39,153 nt of DNA from Hyphomicrobiales bacterium (GCA_039989895.1 JBDXGY010000006.1:899092-938244), one strand, 5' to 3'. Shown: positions 26,824 through 35,412, counted from the stretch's first letter. Notes: generated from the letters alone by a model not told the origin. Numbers and translations: made by a program.

Positions 26824-28143
26824 ATGGGACACGTTTTTGGACGATCCACCAAGAGCAAGCAACCAACAGCAGTAAGTGGTGAAGGCTGTTACCTTATCGA
26901 CGCTGATGGAAAGCGATATTTTGATGGGTCGGGCGGCGCTGCTGTTTCATGTCTAGGCCACGGCCATCCTGCAGTCAGTGCCGCAATAAAAGCACAGGTC
27001 GACAAAATTGCCTTTGCGCACACCGGTTTTTTCACCTCACAACCAATGGAAGAGCTCGCTGATCTTTTAATTGAACATGCGCCTGTCGGCATTGATCGCG
27101 CTTACTTCGTCTCCGGTGGATCAGAAGCAGTGGAAGCTGCACTGAAACTTGCGAGGCAATATTACATTGAAAAAGGTGATGATAACCGCCGACATGTTAT
27201 TGCCCGCCAACAAAGCTACCACGGGAATACGCTAGGTGCTTTGGCCGCTGGCGGGAATGAATGGCGGCGCAAACCTTTTTCTCCCTTGCTGGTTGAGACA
27301 ACCCGTATAGCTCCTTGTTATGCTTATCGAGGCCAAGAGGCAGGCGAAAGCGAGCATGACTATGGTCAGCGCGTCGCCAATGAATTGGAAGAAGCGATAT
27401 TAAACCTTGGGCCAGAAAATGTGATGGCCTTTATTGCGGAACCCATGGTCGGTGCAACTCTTGGCGCTGTGCCCCCAGTGGAAGGTTATTTTAAGCGCAT
27501 TCGCGAAATTTGCACACGATACGGCGTTCTTCTGATCCTTGATGAAGTCATGTGCGGTATGGGGCGCACCGGCACTCTTTTTGCCTGTGAACAAGAAAAT
27601 GTGGTCCCCGATATCCTATGCATCGCCAAAGGTCTCGGCGCAGGCTACCAGCCAATAGGAGCAATGCTATGCTCCGCCCAAATCTACGCCGCGATTGAAG
27701 ACGGAACCGGTTTTTTTCAACATGGCCACACCTATATGGGCCATCCAATTGCCTGTGCAGCTTCACTATGCGTTGTGCAAACCTTGCTGAATGACCGTCT
27801 CATTCCGCATGTGGTTGATATGGGCAGCAAACTAAATGCCGCCCTTCATCAAACTTTTGGACAACACCCCAATATTGGTGACATCCGTGGGCGCGGGCTT
27901 TTTCAAGGGCTGGAGATTGTGGAAGACCGAGACACGAAGAAACCTTTTGCCTCTAAAAAAGCCATCAATAAAAAAATCAAAACAGCAGCATTCAAAGCTG
28001 GTCTGATATGCTATCCGATGGGCGGCACCGTTGATGGTGTCAATGGCGATCACATTCTTCTAGCACCTCCCTTCATTATGAAAGAGTGCCAGATTGATGA
28101 GATTACAGATAAACTTTCAATAGCACTAAAGGCCTCTCTTTGA
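26824..28143 (+). CDS. Class III (omega-type) PLP-dependent aminotransferase
   Basis: A 439-aa cytoplasmic fold-type I aminotransferase. Marks: the N-terminal DADGKRYFDGSGGAAVSCLGHGHP, the PLP phosphate-binding VSGGSEAVEAALKLARQYY, the ring-stacking SYHGNTLGAL, ILDEVMCGMGRTGTLFA with the Asp that contacts the pyridine nitrogen (about D240), and the Schiff-base lysine at about K269 in IAKGLGAGY. The ATG at 26824 is chosen, 10 bp after the usp stop; an in-frame start at 26764 would lie inside usp. The donor is unknown. Context suggests it deaminates the compound imported by the TAXI transporter and feeds the BKACE enzyme encoded next. Confidence 0.92.
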   Translation: MGHVFGRSTKSKQPTAVSGEGCYLIDADGKRYFDGSGGAAVSCLGHGHPAVSAAIKAQVDKIAFAHTGFFTSQPMEELADLLIEHAPVGIDRAYFVSGGSEAVEAALKLARQYYIEKGDDNRRHVIARQQSYHGNTLGALAAGGNEWRRKPFSPLLVETTRIAPCYAYRGQEAGESEHDYGQRVANELEEAILNLGPENVMAFIAEPMVGATLGAVPPVEGYFKRIREICTRYGVLLILDEVMCGMGRTGTLFACEQENVVPDILCIAKGLGAGYQPIGAMLCSAQIYAAIEDGTGFFQHGHTYMGHPIACAASLCVVQTLLNDRLIPHVVDMGSKLNAALHQTFGQHPNIGDIRGRGLFQGLEIVEDRDTKKPFASKKAINKKIKTAAFKAGLICYPMGGTVDGVNGDHILLAPPFIMKECQIDEITDKLSIALKASL

Positions 28144-28904
28144 ACACTCTCCCTCAGATCATGGTTGCCCCTAATGGTGCACGCCGCAGCAAGCAGGATC
28201 ATCCGGCATTGCCGATCACAATTCCCGAGACTGTTGCAACTGCACGTGATTCTTTTCAGGCAGGCGCGGACGGGCTTCATCTACATGTGCGCGGGAGTCA
28301 CGGCGAACATAGTCTTGATGCTGGTCTTTATCGCGAAGCCCTAGCCGAGCTCAAAATAACTGTACCAAATATGATGGTTCAAATAACCACAGAAGCGGTT
28401 GGAATTTATTCACCGCAAGAACAGCAGCAAGTGGTTCGTGACGTTAAACCAAATGCCGTTTCTATTGCAGTTGCGGAGATGTTGGCTCATGACGACCACG
28501 CCGCTGTTATTGATTTTTATAATTGGTGCAACCACTCCAAAATCAAAGTTCAACATATTTTATACAGCCCTGAGGACATTATTCGCCTAGAAGGACTACT
28601 GAGTTCCCTCACCCCGACAACTGATCCTGTTCAGCTTCTTTTCGTTCTTGGCCGTTATACTAAAAATCAACAAAGCACACCGGAAGACCTTCTCCCTTTC
28701 ATCATTTGGCTCTCAAATAGAAACCTAGAGGCCGATTGGTCGATTTGTGCATTTGGCAAAGCTGAAACCCGTTGCCTCAAAGCCTCACATCAGGCTGGCG
28801 GCAAAATGCGGATAGGGTTTGAAAACTCTTTTTGGAACGATGACGGTTCGCTGGCCCGTGACAACGTTGAACGAATCCTTGATCTGAAAAAAGCGATAAA
28901 CTGA
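28140..28904 (+). CDS. Beta-keto acid cleavage enzyme (BKACE, DUF849 family)
   Basis: A 254-aa TIM-barrel enzyme of the BKACE family, whose founding member cleaves 3-keto-5-aminohexanoate. The metal-binding HLHVR motif is at residues 47-51 (H47, H49), MVQITTEAVGIY at 79-90, and the C-terminal MRIGFENS gives the likely third ligand E228. BKACE enzymes react a beta-keto acid with acetyl-CoA to give acetoacetate and a new acyl-CoA. The start appears to be TTG at 28140, overlapping the aminotransferase stop, with AAAGG upstream. The ATG at 28161 would cut into the first conserved strand (PQIMVAPNGAR). It is the last gene of the TAXI operon. Confidence 0.87.
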   Translation: MNTLPQIMVAPNGARRSKQDHPALPITIPETVATARDSFQAGADGLHLHVRGSHGEHSLDAGLYREALAELKITVPNMMVQITTEAVGIYSPQEQQQVVRDVKPNAVSIAVAEMLAHDDHAAVIDFYNWCNHSKIKVQHILYSPEDIIRLEGLLSSLTPTTDPVQLLFVLGRYTKNQQSTPEDLLPFIIWLSNRNLEADWSICAFGKAETRCLKASHQAGGKMRIGFENSFWNDDGSLARDNVERILDLKKAIN

Positions 28905-29009
28905 ATTTTATCAACAGTGCATTGAAAAGTAACTTCACCGCATTAGATATGGCTTCAGTTTAAATACGCGCTAAAACAACGCGAGACTTGATCCAAAACC
29001 CACTGGGAA
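28905..29009. other. Gap between the BKACE gene and the lipid cluster
   Basis: 105 bp, AT-rich. The promoter of the FAD oxidoreductase-DUF1365 pair should be here. TTGATCC at 28988-28994 resembles the -35 of ECF11/RpoE-type promoters, but a -10 at the usual distance would fall in the start codon region, so I do not call it. Confidence 0.25.
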
Positions 29010-30347
29010 ATGAAACGAATGCGCATTGCAATTATTGGTTCAGGTATCTCAGGCAACGCTGCCGCATGGGCACTCACACAACCAACCGCCGAGACTAATG
29101 AACATCATGTTTGTGTTTATGAAACCCGCTCCAGACCCGGCGGACATAGCTATACCGTTGATATCGATTATGAGGGAAAAACCATTCCCGTCGACATGGG
29201 CTTTATCGTCTATAACTCGCTGAATTACCCCAATCTGGTCGCCCTTTTCCAACATCTAGATGTTCAAACACGTGAAAGCGACATGAGCTTTGGTGTCTCT
29301 ATGCGCGGCGGGGCGCTTGAATGGTCCGGCAAATCCATTAAGAGCATTTTCGCACAAAAGAAGAATTTCTTCTCTCGCCGTTTTTGGATAATGATTTTTG
29401 ATATTTTAAAATTCAACAAAATGGCCCAGGCAGATTTTAACGCAAGCCGCTTGGGTACGCGTACTCTTGGCTATTATCTCAAAGATAATAAATTCAGCAA
29501 AATTTTCATTTCCGATTACCTCGCCCCCATGGGTGCGGCAATCTGGTCAACCCCACATGCGGATATTATGGATTTTCCTGCCGAAAGTTTCATCCGCTTC
29601 TTCAATAATCACAAGCTGATGCATAAGCGCAGCGAGCGCCCAAAATGGCGCACCGTTGTGGGAGGAAGCCGCTCCTATGTCACAAAAATCATTGCGCCGT
29701 TTCAACAAAACATACGCTATGAGAGCAAAGTGACAAATGTGATCCGCAAAAACGGCATGGCCTATGTCACCGATGAACATGGTAATCAAGAAGCATATGA
29801 CCACGTCGTCTTCGCTTCGCACACCGATCAAACTCTTGCCATGATGGGAGATGCCACCACAAAGGAACGGGAAATCCTTGGTGCGATTAAATACCGGCCA
29901 AACACAATATATCTTCATCGTGACAAATCTTTGATGCCAAAAGATCCATCTGTCTGGTCTGCGTGGAATTATATAGAAACATCTGATCTGACCCAGCAGA
30001 AGACAGGTGTTTGTGTAAGCTATCATATGAACGCGCTGCAAAATATTGATGCTGATCGTCCTGTTTTCATTAGCCTCAATCCAGAAACGCCACCCAAAGA
30101 TGCTCTCACCTTTCATGTAGCGCATTTTGACCATCCGCAGTTCGATCAACAAGCACTTGAGGCACAAGAAACACTCGCCTCTATTCAAGGAAAAGATAAT
30201 TTCTGGTATTGTGGAGCATGGTGCGGTTATGGCTTCCATGAAGATGGCTTGAAAGCGGGCTTGAGTGTTGCTGAAAAACTTGGCGCTCGCATCCCTTGGC
30301 GATCTTATGAACAAGATACGGCAGCACACCGCGAAGCAGCAGAATGA
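29010..30347 (+). CDS. FAD-dependent oxidoreductase / flavin amine oxidase-like protein (COG2907)
   Basis: A 445-aa flavoprotein. The Rossmann dinucleotide motif GSGISGNAAAWAL lies at residues 10-22, followed by the FAD ribose-binding acidic strand VCVYETRSRPGGHSYTVD, and near the C terminus FWYCGAWCGYGFHEDGLKAGLSVAEKL closes the FAD site. This COG2907 type is regularly found with DUF1365 and a cyclopropane-fatty-acid-synthase-like methyltransferase, as here, and is thought to act on fatty-acyl chains. UfaO in Rhodobacter furan fatty acid synthesis is a conceivable relative. Its 3' end overlaps the DUF1365 gene (ATGA). M4 is an alternative start. Confidence 0.88.
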   Translation: MKRMRIAIIGSGISGNAAAWALTQPTAETNEHHVCVYETRSRPGGHSYTVDIDYEGKTIPVDMGFIVYNSLNYPNLVALFQHLDVQTRESDMSFGVSMRGGALEWSGKSIKSIFAQKKNFFSRRFWIMIFDILKFNKMAQADFNASRLGTRTLGYYLKDNKFSKIFISDYLAPMGAAIWSTPHADIMDFPAESFIRFFNNHKLMHKRSERPKWRTVVGGSRSYVTKIIAPFQQNIRYESKVTNVIRKNGMAYVTDEHGNQEAYDHVVFASHTDQTLAMMGDATTKEREILGAIKYRPNTIYLHRDKSLMPKDPSVWSAWNYIETSDLTQQKTGVCVSYHMNALQNIDADRPVFISLNPETPPKDALTFHVAHFDHPQFDQQALEAQETLASIQGKDNFWYCGAWCGYGFHEDGLKAGLSVAEKLGARIPWRSYEQDTAAHREAAE

Positions 30348-31171
30348 GGAAGTCTTTTTTGCAAGCCCCTCGCAACCAAGAGACTAAATGCATACTCGCA
30401 AAACGTAATGGTGAGAGCGTCTCACCCGTTCAGCTTTATGTTGGCTCGGTAATGCACGCTCGCCTCAAGCCCTTCGTCCATCGCTTCACCTATTCAGTGT
30501 TTAATATTCTCATTGATATCGACCAGCTGGCGCAAGCGAGCCAAAAAAGTCGTCTCTTCGCTGTCAATAAATTTGCGCCTGTCTCCTTTTATGAAAAAGA
30601 CCACGGCGATGAGCATGCAACGGGCTTAAGCAATTATATCCGCCATTGTCTTTCCAATGCTGGCCTCGAGCAAACACCCGACCGTATTCAGCTCCTATGT
30701 TACCCACGAATTTTTGGATATGTCTTTAATCCCATCTCGATTTATTTCTGCAGTAAAAACGGCAAGCTTATCGCGATGATTTATGAGGTACGCAATACAT
30801 TTAGGGGTAAACATATTTATGTCGAACCCGTCCAAAACGGACAACTCAGTAGCGCTGGTTTAAAGCAAGAATGTGATAAACTTCTCCACGTTTCACCATT
30901 TATTGAGATGAAAATGCGCTATTTTTTTCGAACCCAAATGCCGGAAGAACAGATTTCATTTCGCATTTTGGAAAACGATCAACAAGGCCCGTTGCTTAGC
31001 GCAGCTCTCAAAGCTAAGCGACACAATTTTACATCAACAAGTCTTTCTATACAATTGATAAAAAAGCCATTTTTAACGTTTAAAGTCGTTTTCGCCATTC
31101 ATTTTGAAGCCATGAAACTTTGGTTTAAAGGCGCTAAATTTTATCAAAACCCACACAAATCACCCCATTAG
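30344..31171 (+). CDS. DUF1365 family protein
   Basis: A 275-aa protein. Family marks are YVGSVMHARLKPFVHRFTYSVFNILIDID, NKFAPVSFYEKDHGD, IQLLCYPRIFGYVFNPISIYFC, MIYEVRNTFRGKHIYV and VSPFIEMKMRYFF. No enzyme activity is established. Its constant company with FAD oxidoreductase and Cfa-like genes links it to fatty-acid modification. The N-terminal 30 residues before LYVGSVMH are not conserved-looking, so a later start is possible, but the ATGA overlap with the upstream gene supports the ATG at 30344. No signal peptide is seen. Confidence 0.85.
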   Translation: MRKSFLQAPRNQETKCILAKRNGESVSPVQLYVGSVMHARLKPFVHRFTYSVFNILIDIDQLAQASQKSRLFAVNKFAPVSFYEKDHGDEHATGLSNYIRHCLSNAGLEQTPDRIQLLCYPRIFGYVFNPISIYFCSKNGKLIAMIYEVRNTFRGKHIYVEPVQNGQLSSAGLKQECDKLLHVSPFIEMKMRYFFRTQMPEEQISFRILENDQQGPLLSAALKAKRHNFTSTSLSIQLIKKPFLTFKVVFAIHFEAMKLWFKGAKFYQNPHKSPH

Positions 31172-31244
31172 TTTGATGAAATTTTGAGACGATCAATATC
31201 AACGCCAAAACACCCAGTGAAATTATAAATAATAGAGAAGACAT

Positions 31245-32483
31245 ATGGAGCTAAATATAACACAAGACACCATATTGGTGACGCGAGACAATGCCAAATC
31301 TGTTTGTCGGAAACTGCCCATTATAGCGCGCGCGGCCATCAAAATGCTGATTGATTTAAAATATGGTGCCGTGACCATCAAATGGCCGAATGGCGCTGTT
31401 ACCCGCATTGAAGGTCAATTACCAGGTTCAGATGCCACGATCGAACTTCTCAGCTTTGACCTTGCCACCCGCGTGTTTAAAAACGGCGATGTGGGCGTTG
31501 GCGAGAGCTATATGGACGAACAATGGAAAAGTCCCGATGTGACCGCAGTTTTGAAACTTTTTTGCGAGAACAATCATTTGATGATCGCTCGCCAGCGTAA
31601 ATTTATTACAGGCCTTTTGTTACGATTTATTCATTGGCGTAACTCAAACACAAAAACCGGATCAAAGCGCAATATTTCCGCTCACTATGACTTGGGCAAT
31701 AGTTTTTACAAACTCTGGCTTGACCCTTCCATGACCTATTCTTCTGCGCTCTACCGCGAAAAAGATATGGATATAGCCTCAGCTCAGCGGGAGAAATATG
31801 CGAACTTAGCAGAGCTAATCGGCATTAGAGAAAAAGACAATGTTCTGGAAATAGGTTGCGGCTGGGGCGGCTTTGCGGAATATGCGGCTAAAGAAATTGG
31901 CTGCAAAGTTACAGCACTGACCATCAGTCAGGAACAACATGACTTTGCGAAAAAACGCATCTTTGAGGCCGGACTGAACGAGAAAGTGGATATCGTCTTT
32001 CGTGATTATCGCGAAGAAAAAGGACACTATGACCGCATTGCATCGATTGAGATGTTTGAAGCCGTTGGCGAGAAATACTGGCCTGTTTATTTCGATACCC
32101 TACGAGATCGATTGAACACTAGGGGGACCGCCGGATTGCAGGTCATCACGATCAAAGATAACCTGTTTGAAAAATATCGCGCTTCAACAGATTTCATCCA
32201 GCGCTACATCTTCCCTGGCGGCATGTTGCCAACACCTCAAATCCTATCGAAACTGGGAAGCGACCGTGGTCTTCAGTTAACCGGTGAACATGTATTCGGC
32301 CACGACTACGCCGATACCTTGGTGGAATGGCGCAAATCATTTCATGAAGCATGGCCAGAAGTTGAAAAACTTGGATTCGATCACCGCTTCAAGCGCATGT
32401 GGGAATTTTATATGTACTATTGTGAGGCTGGTTTTCGTTCAGAAAATATAGACGTGCGGCAAGTGGCCTTCGCAAAGGCGTAA
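31245..32483 (+). CDS. cfa: Cyclopropane-fatty-acyl-phospholipid synthase family methyltransferase
   Basis: A 412-aa member of the Cfa/COG2230 family, which uses SAM to methylate or cyclopropanate double bonds of acyl chains in membrane phospholipids. Visible: the N-terminal lipid-domain features GDVGVGESYMDEQW, the family signature NISAHYDLGNSFYKLWLDPSMTYSSALY (144-170), SAM motif I LEIGCGWGGFAEYAA (201-215), SIEMFEAVGEKYWPVYF and FIQRYIFPGGMLPT. It may be a true cyclopropane synthase or a methyltransferase such as UfaM of the furan fatty acid pathway; the sequence alone does not decide. A 73-bp gap separates it from the DUF1365 gene, and it ends 4 bp before the convergent SDR gene. Confidence 0.88.
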   Translation: MELNITQDTILVTRDNAKSVCRKLPIIARAAIKMLIDLKYGAVTIKWPNGAVTRIEGQLPGSDATIELLSFDLATRVFKNGDVGVGESYMDEQWKSPDVTAVLKLFCENNHLMIARQRKFITGLLLRFIHWRNSNTKTGSKRNISAHYDLGNSFYKLWLDPSMTYSSALYREKDMDIASAQREKYANLAELIGIREKDNVLEIGCGWGGFAEYAAKEIGCKVTALTISQEQHDFAKKRIFEAGLNEKVDIVFRDYREEKGHYDRIASIEMFEAVGEKYWPVYFDTLRDRLNTRGTAGLQVITIKDNLFEKYRASTDFIQRYIFPGGMLPTPQILSKLGSDRGLQLTGEHVFGHDYADTLVEWRKSFHEAWPEVEKLGFDHRFKRMWEFYMYYCEAGFRSENIDVRQVAFAKA

Positions 32484-32487
32484 TCAA

Positions 32488-33339
32488 CTACCAGCGTTTA
32501 ATAGGCAGCTGATCTTTATCATCTTCACCCGCGACCTTCCCCGCGACCTTCATTGGACGCTCATTCCATTTGGTCATGCGATTCATCAACGGGAAATAGG
32601 CCCAGTAAGGCAGCAGATTAATCAACTTTATCGCGTAAGTGAAACCCTTCGGAAATGTCACCTCAAAGCTTCCTTTATCCAATCCTTTGATAAGCGCATC
32701 AGCCGCCGCATCAACTTGCATCAAAAGCGGCATGGAAAATGGATTAGACTTCGTAGCAGGCGTATCAACAAAACCCGGATTAATGACCTGTATCAAAATG
32801 CCCATCTTATCAAAATCAAATTTCAGGCTTTCAGCCAGATTAATAAGAGCCGCTTTGCTTGCGCCATAAGCTGTTGATGTTGGCAATCCACCATAACCGG
32901 CGACAGAAGAAACAAGCGCGATCTGTCCCCTCTCCCGCGCCCCCATCACATGGCTTAACGGCACCAGACAATTCACAGTCCCTTTAAGATTGACATCGAA
33001 GGTTGATTGAAAGGTCGCAACACTCAGTTCATCACCTTCCATCGGCTCATAAATGCCCGCATTTAAAACCGCAAGACCAACACCGCCATAGTCACGCTCT
33101 ATTTCATCCACAATTGCTGCCATGCGCTCGCTATCGGTAACGTCGCCAGCGATAGGGATAACATAGCCATAGCCACCGCCTGCGTCGCGCACCAATTCTT
33201 CAAGTTTATCAGCACTTCTGGCAGTTGCGACAACACGCCAGCCACGCTGCGCAAGCTTCAGCGCCGTTTGTCGACCAATACCTGTACTCGCACCAGTAAC
33301 CCATGCAACACCATCAAACGGACTGGTCGGTTTCGCCAT
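32488..33339 (-). CDS. Short-chain dehydrogenase/reductase
   Basis: A 283-aa classical SDR. The cofactor motif TGASTGIG is near the N terminus, with VVATARSADKLEEL behind it suggesting NADP(H) preference. VLNAGIYEP is the NAG motif, and the active site is S (VSSVAGYGG) with YGASK. The C-terminal part from about residue 225 is hydrophobic (YAIKLINLLPYWAYFPLMNRM) and could attach it to the membrane, fitting a lipid substrate. The ATG at 33339 is chosen over an in-frame TTG at 33348, as GAGGA is better spaced. SDR genes often adjoin FAD oxidoreductase/DUF1365/Cfa clusters. It is followed upstream by the ChrR-like gene on the same strand. Confidence 0.88.
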   Translation of the reverse strand: MAKPTSPFDGVAWVTGASTGIGRQTALKLAQRGWRVVATARSADKLEELVRDAGGGYGYVIPIAGDVTDSERMAAIVDEIERDYGGVGLAVLNAGIYEPMEGDELSVATFQSTFDVNLKGTVNCLVPLSHVMGARERGQIALVSSVAGYGGLPTSTAYGASKAALINLAESLKFDFDKMGILIQVINPGFVDTPATKSNPFSMPLLMQVDAAADALIKGLDKGSFEVTFPKGFTYAIKLINLLPYWAYFPLMNRMTKWNERPMKVAGKVAGEDDKDQLPIKRW

Positions 33340-33417
33340 TATCGTCAATTTCCTCTAGTGGGTAAGTTTGATGAACGTCTTTTCAGACTTCATTGTGCAC
33401 TGAAAATAGATGTGAAA

Positions 33418-34074
33418 TCAACGAGGCATAATTGAAGAAACAAGACGGGCAAGAGGGCCAGTAAAGCGCAGTGGCGCATCTGTGACTGTCAGACATATGC
33501 ACTCTTCAGACATGCCTGCGATAGGTTTATGACCAACACTCTCATCAGCGATAGAAACATCGCCCCGTGCATATTGCCCCTCTCCGTCATCAAAAGATCC
33601 TTTGAGCACCAACGTCAATTCTCGCCCCTCGTGTGTATGACTGGGCATGGTCGACCCCGGCTTAATACGCAGAAGATTTACTTCACACCCATCCACATTA
33701 TCCATTTTATATACAGAGATTCCTGGAATTTTCTTGCGCCATGGAATTTCTTTTGTCGACAAACCAAGAAATTGCCTCAAGGAAGCAGGCATCCACTCAT
33801 CGTTTTTATTATAACGATATGGCTTCAGACCATCTTTTGACGGTCTAGCTTGTTCCGGAGAATTGATAATTGCGTCAATCATAGACTCAGGGTCTTTGAT
33901 CGGCTCTTCAAGGCCTAACTCAAGTGAGGATCCACCAATCGCTTCGAGGTTTTGCACCCAGTCGCGGCTTACAGGGTTTATATCGATATGGCTATCGAGC
34001 AAAACTTTTTCTGGTCGTCTTAACGACCCAGCTACATATTCAGCAAAAAGAGCATCGATAGGATTTGAATTCAT
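33418..34074 (-). CDS. ChrR-like cupin protein lacking the zinc anti-sigma cysteines
   Basis: A 218-aa homologue of ChrR, the anti-sigma factor of ECF11 RpoE in Rhodobacter. The N-terminal region has the ChrR-like LFAEYVAGSLRRPEKVLLDSHIDIN helix pair, but of the zinc-site residues (H, H, C, C) only the central His is recognisable (SHIDIN); the CxxC positions read NPVS. The C-terminal cupin keeps its likely metal ligands: H146, H148 and E152 in PSHTHEGRE and H182 in SVGHKP. The ATG at 34074 is preferred to a TTG at 34086. No sigma-factor gene lies upstream on this strand. It may be a stand-alone cupin regulator or enzyme tied to the SDR gene 78 bp downstream. Confidence 0.8.
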   Translation of the reverse strand: MNSNPIDALFAEYVAGSLRRPEKVLLDSHIDINPVSRDWVQNLEAIGGSSLELGLEEPIKDPESMIDAIINSPEQARPSKDGLKPYRYNKNDEWMPASLRQFLGLSTKEIPWRKKIPGISVYKMDNVDGCEVNLLRIKPGSTMPSHTHEGRELTLVLKGSFDDGEGQYARGDVSIADESVGHKPIAGMSEECICLTVTDAPLRFTGPLARLVSSIMPR

Positions 34075-34317
34075 AAATTGATCCAAAAATTAATTCAATT
34101 TGACAATAATAAACAAGATACGGCTTATAACCCAATATGGATCACTTATTGTTCCCAGTTATTATCCTGTGATATTCTTAACAAGAGACAGCAAAAAAGA
34201 GACCAAAAGTTATACATTTGAAAAATATCAGAAAATTCAAACTGTTCTCACTTGCGGTCAAGTGGCCGAGGCAGTAGCCTCTCTTAAAATAACAACACCA
34301 TCTACGAGTGCGAGTTC
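34075..34317. promoter_or_regulatory. Divergent chrR-like / cysteine synthase intergenic region
   Basis: About 240 bp, AT-rich. It must carry both promoters. TTGTTC followed after 18 bp by TATTCT (ending near 34177, plus strand) is a possible weak sigma-70 pair for the cysteine synthase. No sigma-factor gene remnant was seen in the translations on the minus strand. Confidence 0.3.
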
Positions 34318-35370
34318 ATGTCAACGAATGCTATATTCCCATCGATCATTGAATTAATCGGAAACACACCTCTGGTGCGTTTGAAAAAGCTCTCAGACGA
34401 AACCGGATGCGAAATATTGGGTAAGGCAGAATTCTTGAACCCCGGCCAGTCTGTTAAAGACAGAGCAGCCTTGTCGATCGTCCGCGCAGCAGAAAAAAGT
34501 GGCGCCTTGAAGCCTGGTGGGACCATCGTAGAAGGAACTGCTGGAAACACCGGTATTGGCCTTGCTATGGTGGGCAAAGCGCTTGGTTATAAATCTGTGA
34601 TTGTCATCCCTGACAGTCAAAGCCAAGAAAAGAAGGATGCCATTCGCGCCTATGGCGGCCAACTTATTGAGGTGCCACCAAAGCCTTATCGCAACCCAAA
34701 CAATTTTGTCCGCCTTTCTGGTCGCTTGGCTGAACATCTAAACAAAACTACCCCTAACGGCGCAATCTGGGCCAATCAGTTTGATAATGTGGCAAATCGG
34801 CAAGCTCATATCGAAACAACCGGCCCTGAGATTTTTGAGCAAACAAACGGTAAAATTGACGGCTTTGTATGCGCATGTGGTTCAGGCGGCACGCTTGCAG
34901 GTGTTGCCACCGCCCTGCGCGCTAAAAAGTCTGACATCAAAATAGGCATAGCCGACCCAATGGGCGCCGCCCTTTACAACTTCTACGCCAACGGCGAATT
35001 AAAAGCTGAAGGCTCATCCATTTCGGAAGGCATTGGCCAAGGCCGCATTACCGCCAATCTTGAAGGATTTACACCCGATTTCACTTATCAAATAGAAGAC
35101 GCAGAAGCGATGCCTTACGTCTTTGACTTGATGGATCAAGAAGGCATTGTGCTTGGTGGTTCATCAGCGATCAATATTGCAGGCGCGGTACGCATGGCCC
35201 GCGAGCTTGGCCCCGGACATACCATTGTGACAATCCTGTGTGATTATGGAACACGCTATCAATCCAAAATCTTTGATCCTGAGTTCCTGCGTTCAAAAGA
35301 TATCGCTGTGCCAGCATGGATGGAAGAAACACCAGACTTCGATATTCCGTTCGAAGATGTAGACGGATAA
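34318..35370 (+). CDS. cysK: Cysteine synthase A (O-acetylserine sulfhydrylase)
   Basis: A 350-aa fold-type II PLP enzyme that converts O-acetylserine and sulfide to cysteine. Marks: SIIELIGNTPLVRLKKLS, the PLP lysine K47 in NPGQSVKDRAAL, the phosphate/substrate loop EGTAGNTGIGLAMV, ANQFDNVANRQAH, the glycine-rich CACGSGGTLAGVATAL and EEGIVLGGSSAIN-like QEGIVLGGSSAINIAGA. Length fits the longer alphaproteobacterial CysK group (about 345 aa). TAGNTGIG instead of TSGNTG is a known variant of this group, so a related beta-replacement activity is not excluded. The sulfurtransferase gene follows after 42 bp on the same strand. Confidence 0.9.
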   Translation: MSTNAIFPSIIELIGNTPLVRLKKLSDETGCEILGKAEFLNPGQSVKDRAALSIVRAAEKSGALKPGGTIVEGTAGNTGIGLAMVGKALGYKSVIVIPDSQSQEKKDAIRAYGGQLIEVPPKPYRNPNNFVRLSGRLAEHLNKTTPNGAIWANQFDNVANRQAHIETTGPEIFEQTNGKIDGFVCACGSGGTLAGVATALRAKKSDIKIGIADPMGAALYNFYANGELKAEGSSISEGIGQGRITANLEGFTPDFTYQIEDAEAMPYVFDLMDQEGIVLGGSSAINIAGAVRMARELGPGHTIVTILCDYGTRYQSKIFDPEFLRSKDIAVPAWMEETPDFDIPFEDVDG

Positions 35371-35412
35371 AATATCCAACACCATCTTAATTATTTAATC
35401 GAGGAAACCGCC

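Noticed and set aside
29547..30329. 260-aa minus-strand ORF opposite the FAD oxidoreductase
   Set aside because: Antisense shadow of a well-conserved coding gene; the translation shows no domain.
28988..34088. Two TTGATCCAAAA copies (28988-28998, 34078-34088) as ECF11/RpoE -35 elements
   Set aside because: At 28988 a -10 at normal spacing falls in the start codon region. At 34078 the motif is the complement of the chrR-like Shine-Dalgarno region and points toward cysK; no clear -10 was found.
34100..34357. 85-aa plus-strand ORF before cysK
   Set aside because: It runs into cysK in another frame, has no recognisable domain and no good ribosome-binding site; it is most likely chance in the promoter region.
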